The translations under genes were made by a program, and so were the position numbers. The notes under the pieces were generated by a model. That model did no database searches and was not told the origin of the DNA. It worked only from the letters and a program-made list of their open reading frames with translations. DNA of 31,450 nucleotides from Flavobacteriales bacterium UBA2619. GTDB lineage: Bacteria > Bacteroidota > Bacteroidia > Flavobacteriales_D > Sanyastnellaceae. Numbering within the stretch: position 1 is the first letter of the stretch; each line of letters begins with the position of its first letter. Of the stretch, positions 14,565-23,664 are shown piece by piece. The stretch covers positions 1 through 31,450 of the forward strand of contig DDJR01000007.1 of assembly GCA_002339135.1 (NCBI GenBank), in the 5' to 3' direction.

Positions 14565-15742
14565 TAAGAGTTTGAATACTTAAACATCCCATGCTCGCCT
14601 TTAATCGTAACACTTCCGTGTGTACATGGCTCACATCTACCAATAACCTTAGCATCAACCCCAAAGCTTTGAGAAATATCGATCAAAGCTGCGGCAGCTG
14701 TTTCTGAGGTGTAAACTTCCAACCTGTGGCCCATATTAAAAACTTTATACATTTCCTTCCAAGTAGTATCTGAAGAGGACTGAATGGTTTTAAACAGAAT
14801 TGGGGTAGGAAAAAGGTTGTCTTTTATAACGTGAATATTGTCGACAAAATGAAGAACTTTTGTTTGAGCACCTCCAGAACAGTGAACCATGCCATGGACT
14901 TCAGAACTCCAATCTTTTAAAAACTTTTGAATAACAGGAGCGTAAGTTCGTGTTGGTGAAAGAACCAATTTTCCTGCATCTAGCGGAACGCCTTGCACCT
15001 CATCCGTTAATTTCAAATTTCCCGTATAGATATAATCCGAATCGGTACCAGGATCAAAACTTTCAGGGAAATTTAACGCCAAATTTTTATGAAAAACATC
15101 GTGTCTTGCAGAAGTGAGACCATTGCTCCCCATTCCTCCATTAAATTGGGTCTCGTAATCAGCTTGACCAGAACTAGATAAACCCACTACAACATCACCT
15201 GGGGAAATGTTCGCATTGTCAATCACGCTGTCACGTCGCATCCTAGCAACAACTGTTGAATCAACGATAATGGTTCTAACAAGATCACCCACATCCGCTG
15301 TCTCGCCTCCAGTTGAAACAATATCAATGCCCTGCTTGCGTAAATCGACAAGCAACTCTTCAGTTCCCTGGATAATCGCAGCAATAACTTCTGCGGGAAT
15401 AAGATGTTTATTTCGGCCAATGGTAGATGAAACAAGCATTGGACCAGTCGCCCCTACACAAATGAGATCATCAACATTCATAATTAAGGCATCCTGAGCG
15501 ATACCCTTCCACACAGAAAGGTCTCCAGTTTCTTTCCAGTACATGTAGGCCAAGGCTGACTTGGTACCTGCTCCATCGGCATGCATAACAATACAGTGCT
15601 CATTGCTGCCTGTTAAATAGTCTGGAATAATTTTACAAAATGCACGGGGAAACAATCCCTTGTCGACATTTTTTATCGCTGCGTGAACATCTTCTTTGCC
15701 TGCGCTCACACCTCTTGCTGCGTACCTACTTGCGTCTGACAC
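14564..15742 (-). CDS. purM: Phosphoribosylformylglycinamidine cyclo-ligase (AIR synthase)
   Basis: Fifth step of purine synthesis: closes FGAM to AIR using ATP. The 392 residues are longer than the E. coli enzyme (345) and match the Bacteroidota form. Visible blocks are HADGAGTKSALAYMYW, QDALIMNVDDLICVGA, STGGETADVGDLV, GLSSSGQADYE, the glycine-rich GGMGSNGLTSARHDVF and MVHCSGGAQTKVLHFVDN. The start is GTG 15742 (MSDASRYAARGVSAGKEDVHAAIKN); the family conservation reaches almost to this residue and no ATG is available. It lies 18 bases after the OmpA-family gene and overlaps prfA by one base. Confidence 0.95.
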   Translation of the reverse strand: MSDASRYAARGVSAGKEDVHAAIKNVDKGLFPRAFCKIIPDYLTGSNEHCIVMHADGAGTKSALAYMYWKETGDLSVWKGIAQDALIMNVDDLICVGATGPMLVSSTIGRNKHLIPAEVIAAIIQGTEELLVDLRKQGIDIVSTGGETADVGDLVRTIIVDSTVVARMRRDSVIDNANISPGDVVVGLSSSGQADYETQFNGGMGSNGLTSARHDVFHKNLALNFPESFDPGTDSDYIYTGNLKLTDEVQGVPLDAGKLVLSPTRTYAPVIQKFLKDWSSEVHGMVHCSGGAQTKVLHFVDNIHVIKDNLFPTPILFKTIQSSSDTTWKEMYKVFNMGHRLEVYTSETAAAALIDISQSFGVDAKVIGRCEPCTHGSVTIKGEHGMFKYSNS

Positions 15743-15760
15743 TTTTGTATATTATAGACT

Positions 15761-17761
15761 TTATCCCTTTGAAGGAACGAAGTCAAATCGAACAATTTTA
15801 AATACTGTACGACGGTTAATTTGATGAGCTGCTTCTCTTTCTTCTTGGGGCAACTTTGAAATTTGAGCGTCTGTAATAATTAACTTATCCTCACCATGAC
15901 CGACTGGCATTAGTCTGTCACTGTCAATGCCTTGATCAAGCAAAAACTTCACACAAGTCTCGGCACGTCTTTGACTTAGAGTCTTGTTCGACGAATTCGT
16001 TCCGCGGCTGTCTGTGTGAGCTTCCAATTGAATCACAAGATTTTCATTTCTATCAAGGAGGTCTACAAGGAAATTAAGAGAGTCTGCAGAATTTACTTCT
16101 TCATTCACAAGAAGTTCAGCACTGCCAAGTGGGTAAAGTACAAGTGGCATATCATACTCTTTTTCAAGTACGATCTCTTTTAAGAAATACTCTCTCGCAA
16201 ACGTCGTTGATTCAGTTAAACCAATGCTTGAGAACCTGTCTCCAGTACCAATAAAGCCTTCATTTTTCACATCGACATCGTACGACACTCCTTCTTCAAT
16301 TTCCCCACCACAAAGCTCTACAGCACCATCACCATCTGACGTATAGGTATTCACCTCCCCATCTGAACTCTCAAGGGTGATTGTAACACCTCCAACTTCT
16401 GAACCTGTATCATAATCGTAGACGTAAGCCCTAAAACAAAATTCCATTGGCGGAAGTCTGAATTCATAAAGATCGTCTTGACCTTTCCCTCCTTTTCGGT
16501 TGGAAGAGAAAATTCCAGTATTAGTTTGCTTTTTATAAATGATTCCAATTTCATCACCCGCAGAGTTTAAAGGATAGGGAAGAAGTTTCACCTCTGAGAA
16601 TGCCATTACACCCTCTCTTGCTTCTGCAAAGCAAAAATCAAAACCACCATAACCTCCGGGTCTGTTAGAAGAAAAATACAGTGAACCATCAGCTCTGAAT
16701 GAAGGAAACATCTCATCGTCTGAAGAGTTAATCTCTCCACCTAAGTTTTGAGGCGCACCCCATAATTCTTCTTCTGAATCAAACTCTGAGAACCACAAAT
16801 CTTTTCCACCAAAACCTCCCGGCAAATCTGTTGCAAAAACCATAAAATCGCCATCAAGTGAAATCGCAGGGTGCCCTATCTGAGTAGAGTCATCACTTTC
16901 TCTGTTGAGCAAATTCAAAGGTTGAGAAGCTCCAAAACTCCTTCCAACAACTGGTGCAAAATAAATGTCACAAGCCAAATTAGAACCGTCTTGATTGACA
17001 CATCTGGTGAAATAGATGGTCTTAAATTTAGCGTCAAAAGCTGCAGCTCCCTCATTGTCATCGGTGCTTATCGTGTTGCTTAAAGGCTCAGGCTCTCCCC
17101 AACGACCTTTTGAATCTTGCGTCGTTGTAAATAAATCCATGAAAGCTTCACCTGAGATGGGATCCTCTCCTGTTCCAGAAGAGCTTTCTCTAGAAGATGC
17201 AAAAACAAGAACATTCGATTTTTTTGAAGCATACACTGGAGCGAAATCATATGAAGGAGAATTCACCACAATCATAGGCTCTACAATAAATCTACTCGGC
17301 GGTTCTTCAACAGCGATAGCTGCAACATCCGCAGCCTCAATTCTTGCATCAGCTACTGACCTGTCACCGTTATCCCCATATTTATCGTACCATTCCATAG
17401 CACCATAAAAATCCTCCTGATCTCGCAAAACATCACCATAAAGTAAATATATTTCCGGATTCGAACTTGCATATTTGAGACCAAGCGCTTTATCGTACCA
17501 CTCAGCAGCACCTCTAGGATTGTGCAACAACCGCATGCATTCACCAGCTTGAAAGGCACAATATGCCTTTAGATCAACATCGGACTTCACTTTTGCGTAC
17601 GCAGCCACATAGTCACTTGAAGCTTCGAAATAGCCTCGACGATTAAAAGCTACGTCAGCTTCTTCGTAGAGTTCTTGAGCAGAGTTGCCGCTTAGGGCTC
17701 CAATAAAAAACACACATGACACGAATGCTCGTGTCAGGATTGCTTGCAGGTAATGTTGCAT
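15761..17761 (-). CDS. PorE-like envelope protein: TPR, PD40 propeller, CRD and OmpA-C domains
   Basis: Exported envelope protein of 666 residues. In order: signal peptide (about 1-29, RAFVSCVFFIGALSG, cleavage near NSA-QE), TPR helices (about 30-130, with AEWYDKALGLK and AMEWYDKYG), a PD40/WD40-like propeller (170-435, with repeated LYFSSNRPGGYGG, FATDLPGGFGGKDLW, IFSSNRKGGKGQDDLYEF), a carboxypeptidase-regulatory-like beta domain (440-525) and an OmpA C-terminal peptidoglycan-binding domain (540-660, EAHTDSRG, LSQRRAETCVKFLLDQGI). This order matches PorE of the Porphyromonas T9SS, although the family has many paralogs and PorE itself is a lipoprotein, which this is not clearly. I chose ATG 17761; a GTG at 17773 would add four residues. 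Confidence 0.85.
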   Translation of the reverse strand: MQHYLQAILTRAFVSCVFFIGALSGNSAQELYEEADVAFNRRGYFEASSDYVAAYAKVKSDVDLKAYCAFQAGECMRLLHNPRGAAEWYDKALGLKYASSNPEIYLLYGDVLRDQEDFYGAMEWYDKYGDNGDRSVADARIEAADVAAIAVEEPPSRFIVEPMIVVNSPSYDFAPVYASKKSNVLVFASSRESSSGTGEDPISGEAFMDLFTTTQDSKGRWGEPEPLSNTISTDDNEGAAAFDAKFKTIYFTRCVNQDGSNLACDIYFAPVVGRSFGASQPLNLLNRESDDSTQIGHPAISLDGDFMVFATDLPGGFGGKDLWFSEFDSEEELWGAPQNLGGEINSSDDEMFPSFRADGSLYFSSNRPGGYGGFDFCFAEAREGVMAFSEVKLLPYPLNSAGDEIGIIYKKQTNTGIFSSNRKGGKGQDDLYEFRLPPMEFCFRAYVYDYDTGSEVGGVTITLESSDGEVNTYTSDGDGAVELCGGEIEEGVSYDVDVKNEGFIGTGDRFSSIGLTESTTFAREYFLKEIVLEKEYDMPLVLYPLGSAELLVNEEVNSADSLNFLVDLLDRNENLVIQLEAHTDSRGTNSSNKTLSQRRAETCVKFLLDQGIDSDRLMPVGHGEDKLIITDAQISKLPQEEREAAHQINRRTVFKIVRFDFVPSKG

Positions 17762-17809
17762 TCCTTTATTCACTTAATTTAGTAGATGTCGAAAGTACTG
17801 AAAAAGACG

Positions 17810-17842
17810 CAAATTCAAGCCGTGTTTTATAAAATACACAAA
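17810..17842 (-). promoter_or_regulatory. Candidate promoter for the OmpA-family gene (and purM-prfA-pyrF)
   Basis: TTTG (17842-17839), 21 bases, then TGAATTTG (17817-17810) on the minus strand; the -7 box differs from TAnnTTTG at one base. The predicted start is near 17805, about 43 bases before the ATG. The gap to glnA (17762-17878) shows no clear T-run terminator. Confidence 0.45.
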
Positions 17843-17878
17843 CATTAAAATATTAACATATTCTCTAGTAGCTGATTA

Positions 17879-20065
17879 TCAACGTGTAAACAACAATTCT
17901 TGAAATTTGGGCAGAGGCCAAATCTCGTTATCAATGAGCCCTTCCATCTTGGTGCAAATTTCACCCAGCTCTTCAGTTATTGGCAAAATAATCTTACCAT
18001 ACCCCTCAGCAATTTTCGCTGTTGACTTCATAGCGTTAACTTTTTCTTTGTTTTCACGCAGAAGCAAAATAGAAGCATAAAGATCATTTACCAAAGCCGA
18101 AGTTCTCTTTAAAATATCTCGCTGAGCAACAGTCATCGACTTACCTTCCTTTCCGAAGGCTTCTTCGATTCCAAGGATGTTTTCAAGCAGGATGTTTTGG
18201 TATGAAACTGCCGCTGGCAAAATTGTATTTCGTGCCATATCTATCGCCACATTCGCCTCAATCTTTCTGTTCATAACGTACTTCTCATACTCGACATCCT
18301 GACGTGCAGCGGTTTCAGCAGGGTGCAAAACGTTCATTTTTTCGAACAAATCGATCACTTCCTTTCGACCCCAAACAGCAAGCGCTTCAGGCGTGTCTTT
18401 AAGATTCGAAAGACCTCTTTTCTTGGCTTCCTTTATCCACTCCTCTCCATAACCATTGCCTTCAAACCGAATGTCTTTGCATTGGGTAATCAGCGATTGA
18501 AGTTCCTTGAGGATAGCCTCGTCTTTAGAGTTACCCGATTTAATTCTGGCATCAACAGATACTTTAAAGATTTGAAGTTGTTCCGCTACAATCGTATTAA
18601 GAACGGTCATCGGAAGCGCACAATTTGCAGAAGATCCGACAGCACGAAGCTCAAATTTATTTCCGGTAAATGCAAAAGGAGATGTCCTGTTTCTGTCGGT
18701 ATTGTCAAGCAAAGCTTCTGGAATTCTACCGATCTCAAGCTTCAACGCAGTCTTGTCATCCGGCATGAGTTTTCCGTGCTTGATGTTCACCTCTAAATCA
18801 TCCAACAACTGCGAAAGCTGTGAGCCGATGAAAGCTGAAACAATCGCAGGCGGCGCCTCTTGAGCACCCAATCTGTGATCGTTTCCAACACCTGCAAAAC
18901 TTGCTCTTACAATGTCTGCATGTGTATGCAACGCTGCAAGGGTATTGACCAAGAACGTCAAGAACTGCATATTTGACTTGGGGGTTTTTCCCGGCTGAAG
19001 AAGATTGACACCTTTGTTCGTGCTCAAGGACCAGTTGTTGTGCTTTCCTGAACCATTTAAACCTCCAAAAGGCTTTTCATGAAGCAACACTCTAAAATCA
19101 TGACGTTGTGACACAACTTCTAAAAGCTCCATAATGAGAAGATTGTGGTCGTTGGCCAAATTTGCTTCTTCATAAACTGGAGCAAGTTCAAACTGATTGG
19201 GGGCCACTTCGTTGTGACGTGTAGTAACAGGAATCCCCAACTTGTGCGACTCAAGCTCAAAGTCTTTCATAAAAGCACTGATTCTTTGAGGAATCGAACC
19301 AAAATAATGATCGTCAAGCTGCTGTCCCTTCGCAGGCTGAGCACCAAATAGAGCTCTGCCTGTCATTGCGAGATCAGGACGAGCTGCAAAAAGAGCTTTG
19401 TCAACCAAGAAGTATTCTTGTTCCCAACCTAAAGAAGCATTCACCTTGGTTGTGTTTTTATCGAAATACTGACAAACAGAGGTCGCGGCAATGTCAATTG
19501 CAGACAGCGCTTTAAGTAGAGGTGTTTTGTTGTCTAATGCAAATCCTGTATAACTGATGAATATTGTAGGAATACATAGTGTTTCACCCCAAATAAAAGC
19601 TGGAGATGTCGGGTCCCAAAGTGTGTAACCTCTCGCTTCAAATGTGTTTCTAATTCCTCCATTTGGGAAAGAAGAGGCATCTGGCTCTTGTTGGACGAGC
19701 AATGACCCGTCAAATTTCTCGATGGCCCTTCCATCACCAGTTGGAGCAATAAAGCTGTCGTGTTTTTCAGCTGTGGTTCCTGTTAAAGGTTGAAACCAGT
19801 GTGTATAGTGTGTCGCTCCTCGTGAAATCGCCCACTCTTTCATTGCAGTAGCTGTTTGGTCCGCAACTTTTCTATCAACTGGTGTTCCGTCATCCATCGC
19901 CTTTAGAATCCCCTTGTAGGCTTCATCTGGAAGATAGGAGATCATTACGAATTTGTTAAAAACGTTTTCTCCGTAGTAAGAGGAAATTTTATTGTGTGGA
20001 CGTGTTGGCGGTTTGGGCTTGCGCCCCAAAACATCGTGCATAACCTGTTGGCGATTTAAACTCAT
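17879..20065 (-). CDS. glnN: Glutamine synthetase type III (GlnN)
   Basis: Makes glutamine from glutamate, ammonia and ATP; the main ammonia-assimilating enzyme in many Bacteroidota. The 728 residues and overall order match GSIII, a dodecamer much longer than GSI (about 470). Visible motifs are GWEQEYFLVD (213-222, metal-binding Glu), RHNEVAPNQFELAP (about 283-296) and FGGLNGSGKHNNWSLS (333-348, nucleotide/glutamate site), followed by ELRAVGSSANCALPMTVLN. GSIII lacks the GSI adenylylation tyrosine loop. It starts at ATG 20065 with its own upstream -7 box and a large inverted repeat, so it is probably a single-gene unit. Some databases call it glnA. Confidence 0.96.
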   Translation of the reverse strand: MSLNRQQVMHDVLGRKPKPPTRPHNKISSYYGENVFNKFVMISYLPDEAYKGILKAMDDGTPVDRKVADQTATAMKEWAISRGATHYTHWFQPLTGTTAEKHDSFIAPTGDGRAIEKFDGSLLVQQEPDASSFPNGGIRNTFEARGYTLWDPTSPAFIWGETLCIPTIFISYTGFALDNKTPLLKALSAIDIAATSVCQYFDKNTTKVNASLGWEQEYFLVDKALFAARPDLAMTGRALFGAQPAKGQQLDDHYFGSIPQRISAFMKDFELESHKLGIPVTTRHNEVAPNQFELAPVYEEANLANDHNLLIMELLEVVSQRHDFRVLLHEKPFGGLNGSGKHNNWSLSTNKGVNLLQPGKTPKSNMQFLTFLVNTLAALHTHADIVRASFAGVGNDHRLGAQEAPPAIVSAFIGSQLSQLLDDLEVNIKHGKLMPDDKTALKLEIGRIPEALLDNTDRNRTSPFAFTGNKFELRAVGSSANCALPMTVLNTIVAEQLQIFKVSVDARIKSGNSKDEAILKELQSLITQCKDIRFEGNGYGEEWIKEAKKRGLSNLKDTPEALAVWGRKEVIDLFEKMNVLHPAETAARQDVEYEKYVMNRKIEANVAIDMARNTILPAAVSYQNILLENILGIEEAFGKEGKSMTVAQRDILKRTSALVNDLYASILLLRENKEKVNAMKSTAKIAEGYGKIILPITEELGEICTKMEGLIDNEIWPLPKFQELLFTR

Positions 20066-20091
20066 CTTCTTGTTCTTTTATAAAAAAAAAG

Positions 20092-20120
20092 CAAATTTAG
20101 GGTAAAATTAGGGGGGTGAA
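20092..20120 (-). promoter_or_regulatory. glnN promoter
   Basis: TAAATTTG (20099-20092, minus strand) is an exact TAnnTTTG match; TTC (20120-20118) stands 18 bases upstream in place of TTG. The predicted start is near 20086, with a leader of about 20 bases rich in T then A. The -33 part lies in one arm of the inverted repeat at 20108-20159. Confidence 0.5.
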
Positions 20121-20159
20121 GCTGAAAAAACCGCCTAAAGTTTTACACCACCCCCTTAA
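20108..20159. repeat. 11-bp inverted repeat between glnN and the PNGase F-like gene
   Basis: TTAGGGGGGTG (20108-20118) pairs with CACCCCCTTAA (20149-20159) over all 11 positions, with one G-T pair and a 30-base loop. The right arm overlaps a second palindrome, CCTTAA-A-TTAAGG (20154-20166). It may end the PNGase F-like transcript, or be an operator for glnN since it covers the -33 region. The T-run after it on the minus strand is short (TTTT). Confidence 0.6.
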
Positions 20160-20184
20160 ATTAAGGTCATAACATGAAAAATAT

Positions 20185-23100
20185 TCACTTTTTAACAACC
20201 AAAGTCATCTTTTCACCTTCTTCACAAAACGCATTCAAACTGTAAACACCATCTGCAAGATTTACCATGTCAAGGGTCAACAGCATGTTCAATCGCGGAT
20301 TAAAATCACCTGAAAGAGCCGTTTGACCTAGAGAGTTGCGAAGAACCCAATGCACATCTGAAGAAAAACCTGTTAGCTTGGCTCTTGCAATGTTGTTCGT
20401 TGGATTGGGGAAGACTTCAATAGAAAGGGCTTCATGGCCTACCAGAACTTCCTCTTGCTCTGTGACTAAGTTTGTTTCGAAACGAAATGCGTACGAAATA
20501 GATTTTCCGAAATCATCTTCTAACATCGTGAAATTACCGCCCGCAACTTTTTTAAATCTAGCGTAACCGCTGCCGTCATTGTTCGCCCAAAAACTCAGTC
20601 CATCATCACCTGTATCATTTACAGTAAATCGATAACAACCTTCGTTCAACGCTATCGTATCTCTGTGAATTGTATTTGCTTCTGAGTATGTTCTGGTCCA
20701 AGCTACTCCACCCTCACTGTTGTGCAACACAATTGATGTTTCGTAGGGGGCATTGTTGGTTTTCACCCACACAACAATCCTGTTGTCATCAAGCCCATTG
20801 TAAGCCCAAGTTGGAGGTCGGCGGAACGAACTGTGAGCGGCCCCATTCGTCAACTCTTGATCCAACCCGTTTGACAGCTCAACGGAAACGTGAAACTGAA
20901 GCAAATCTTCGTCATCTCCTATTGTATATGAAGGAGACGCGAAAGGCAAGCTAACGAGTATGGTTTCCAAGAACTCCAAGGGTGTACTTGGAGTAAAGAC
21001 AAAAGTTGTTTGCTCCTCACCTTCAACACCATACGTAAATGTACAAGAGACCATTGGTTCTGATCCATTGTTTCTGATCTCAACCGTTGGATCTTCACAA
21101 ACTGGATTCCACCTTGACAAAGTTTTCCGGTTGTTCGGTGCCAAGATATCCATCAGCTCTACGTCATGTGACATGTTGGGGGATGAGTAAGAAATGATTT
21201 GACCTTCCATTCTATAATTTCCGTAGGGGTCATGTGTGATATCGTACTCAACATGAAAGATCGAATCAGCCTCAACAAAAGGTGTCAGCTCGAACCTCTT
21301 TGTCGCAACAGGGGCACCTGGACACCATGCAGCTCTGTCATAAATCCAAGTACCTCCCTGAGGGTAAAGAGGATTGTCAGCACATTCTTGCATGAGTTCC
21401 CAACTCCACAAGGCAGTCGAATCAACCAAAACACTGTGAATGTTATAGCAAAATTCACCGCAGTCATTTCCTTGACCAAATCCATGACCACTAGCTCGAG
21501 TTACCAACCGAAACATCTCCTCCCCTGGCTCTGGAGAATAGGCATGACTCATGACATTTTCATCCCATGTATTGAGATTGTAGGTGCCATTCCAAAATGA
21601 GTCAACTCTCTTCACATCTCTCGGAGGGGTCCCCTCGATAAATGCAAATTTTAAATCTAACAACTCCTGCCAATTTCCACACTCTAACTCGACACTATCT
21701 CTGAGCAAAGGCAGGTAATCTGTGACGTCATAAATCCAAGTCCACCCATCTGCACCCAATGACAAATTAATGCCATACGGTGTAATATACCGCCCCAACT
21801 CATGCCTGTCCACAACATCAAAAGGTTCTCCATAGTACGACAGTTCTGCATTCTCAACAACCATGGACTCTCCTTCAATTGCTTCGGTTGAAATGGTGTC
21901 TCCAAACTGGTTATAGGCCACCTCAAGCTGATTTGCTGGCCAACCATATTCCAAAGTTTGCAAGTCCACACCATTGCCCTGCACCTCCCATGAACTGAAG
22001 CTGACAGGAGGAATCAACTTACTCACTTCAACGGAGACATACTCTAAGGTCGACTCAAATGACTCGTCTTCTCCTTGAATGAAAACAAATGCCGGCCGAT
22101 AACCTACTTCATCACCACCAGGCACATATCCATCTAAAAAAAGATCAGAAGCTGAAAAAGTAAATCGTCCAGCATTTCCAAAATAATTGCCATTGTTGTT
22201 TTCAGAAGTCCCGTTTTCACCATTAAAATGAAAATCGACCATCAGATTATCTTCCGCTGGATGACCCGTCACATCTGTCTTAGACATCCACTCACCGATC
22301 GTAGCCACATCTAACGCCGAACTCCACATTCTAAAATTTTCAACACTCCCCCTGTAGCTGTTGTTGTCATTGTTGCCTGAACCTAAAAACATTTTTTCGA
22401 TGCTTCCAAAAACATTGTCTTTGTCAACGCCATCGTACCATGCCAAACCGTTTCTGAAAATTTGCATCACACCAGTTGTCGCATTTTTTACAAACGCCCA
22501 ATGGGCCCAAGTCCCTTCATACTCGACCTCCAATGCAGCATTGTCAATACGGTCATAACCTCCATCGTAACCAGCATCCCAATAAATACGTGAGTTGCTC
22601 CATGGCATGTGCACATTGATTTCTCGCTGTCCAGAGAAATTAACCGCCTCAAAAATGGTCGTATTTGCAGGTAAATATTCTGCATCTCCTTTTAGAAAAC
22701 ACTCGATTGTAACCTCGTTGTTTAAATCAGCGAGCAAATCTGAGTTGATGGAAATATTGTCCAAACCATCAAATTTTACATAGCCACCTTCTGCATCAAA
22801 CACCTCGATTGATCCTGGAGAAGAAACCGCATCTGACAACAAGCCATCAACACCGTCAAGCAACAAGTCAAAATGCAGTTCTGACTCGCTGTCCCAAATC
22901 AATTCTGAACCACCTAAGTCTAAAACAAGAAAATCCGTGGTCTCAACAGGATAAGAATAAACTTGTTGCCAAGCACCTTCTCCTTGCTTCACTCTTAGTG
23001 TTAACAGCTCAGACTGAAAAGCCTCGACATTCCAGCCAATTCTTTTGACAGGTGTGCCAGGGATTACACCCATCTCAGAAAGTTCTTGTGCTGAGATCTC

Positions 23101-23664
23101 AAACGTTAGTCTTCTGGCATTTGCAGCAGATGTCAACTCTGTAACTTGCTCTGAAATCGGGTTTTCTGATGCATGGATCTCGCCTACTATGTTGAGGTTG
23201 ATTTTTGAATACTCGGCAACATAAGTGTCGTGAGGAATTCCAGATGTGGGGTTAAAAATTAAAGAATCTGTAACGAATGTCTGGTTGTTAATCTTGAAAT
23301 AAGGGTGTGTATAAATGGCTGAATCCAACAGACCTGTGTGGTCAAATAAATAATTGTAAGTCAAGTAATCCCATTCTCCACAAGCATACCCTAAACCGCC
23401 AGCGGTTCCCTGATCGAAACACTTTAATTTGTGATACATCAGAACTTTTCTATACTCAACTTCGTTGTTAGACTCCGGAAACTGGAACCATCTTTTACCT
23501 GGACTGTCGTAATTGGTTTCTGGGTTGTTTTGGGCTTCCCAAGTATAGGTTGAAACCCAAGTTGTATCCCCTTGAGAATGAAATCCACTGCACACCAGAT
23601 TGAGAAAAGAGAGCACCAGAGCAGGAAACAACAATCTAAAGCATATGGAATATTTCATGATCAT
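20185..23664 (-). CDS. Secreted PNGase F-like protein with LamG insertion and T9SS type A sorting domain
   Basis: A 1159-residue secreted protein, probably a peptide:N-glycosidase F relative that removes N-glycans from glycoproteins. It has a signal peptide (1-30) and a first PNGase F segment (about 55-115) with ACGEWDYLTYNY, where D99 matches catalytic Asp60. A LamG-like domain (about 292-480, WAHWAFVKNATTGVMQIFRNG) and linking beta regions follow. The rest of PNGase F resumes at ELGRYITPY (622-630), with VELECGN (E661, possibly Glu118), DCGEFC (E737, matching Glu206) and YDRAAWCPGAPV (775-786). A beta domain (945-1065) and sorting domain (1083-1159, EVFPNPTN, LADGVYSLN) close it. The ATG directly follows the aminotransferase stop; a second ATG lies two codons on. 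Activity is unproven. Confidence 0.82.
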   Translation of the reverse strand: MIMKYSICFRLLFPALVLSFLNLVCSGFHSQGDTTWVSTYTWEAQNNPETNYDSPGKRWFQFPESNNEVEYRKVLMYHKLKCFDQGTAGGLGYACGEWDYLTYNYLFDHTGLLDSAIYTHPYFKINNQTFVTDSLIFNPTSGIPHDTYVAEYSKINLNIVGEIHASENPISEQVTELTSAANARRLTFEISAQELSEMGVIPGTPVKRIGWNVEAFQSELLTLRVKQGEGAWQQVYSYPVETTDFLVLDLGGSELIWDSESELHFDLLLDGVDGLLSDAVSSPGSIEVFDAEGGYVKFDGLDNISINSDLLADLNNEVTIECFLKGDAEYLPANTTIFEAVNFSGQREINVHMPWSNSRIYWDAGYDGGYDRIDNAALEVEYEGTWAHWAFVKNATTGVMQIFRNGLAWYDGVDKDNVFGSIEKMFLGSGNNDNNSYRGSVENFRMWSSALDVATIGEWMSKTDVTGHPAEDNLMVDFHFNGENGTSENNNGNYFGNAGRFTFSASDLFLDGYVPGGDEVGYRPAFVFIQGEDESFESTLEYVSVEVSKLIPPVSFSSWEVQGNGVDLQTLEYGWPANQLEVAYNQFGDTISTEAIEGESMVVENAELSYYGEPFDVVDRHELGRYITPYGINLSLGADGWTWIYDVTDYLPLLRDSVELECGNWQELLDLKFAFIEGTPPRDVKRVDSFWNGTYNLNTWDENVMSHAYSPEPGEEMFRLVTRASGHGFGQGNDCGEFCYNIHSVLVDSTALWSWELMQECADNPLYPQGGTWIYDRAAWCPGAPVATKRFELTPFVEADSIFHVEYDITHDPYGNYRMEGQIISYSSPNMSHDVELMDILAPNNRKTLSRWNPVCEDPTVEIRNNGSEPMVSCTFTYGVEGEEQTTFVFTPSTPLEFLETILVSLPFASPSYTIGDDEDLLQFHVSVELSNGLDQELTNGAAHSSFRRPPTWAYNGLDDNRIVVWVKTNNAPYETSIVLHNSEGGVAWTRTYSEANTIHRDTIALNEGCYRFTVNDTGDDGLSFWANNDGSGYARFKKVAGGNFTMLEDDFGKSISYAFRFETNLVTEQEEVLVGHEALSIEVFPNPTNNIARAKLTGFSSDVHWVLRNSLGQTALSGDFNPRLNMLLTLDMVNLADGVYSLNAFCEEGEKMTLVVKK

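Noticed and set aside
18323..18796. Open frame of 157 codons on the plus strand inside glnN
   Set aside because: It is antisense to conserved GSIII sequence, has no recognisable domain or promoter, and is explained by codon shadowing.
21199..21600. Open frame of 133 codons on the plus strand inside the PNGase F-like gene
   Set aside because: It is antisense to the conserved DCGEFC and AAWCPG region and shows no protein features of its own.
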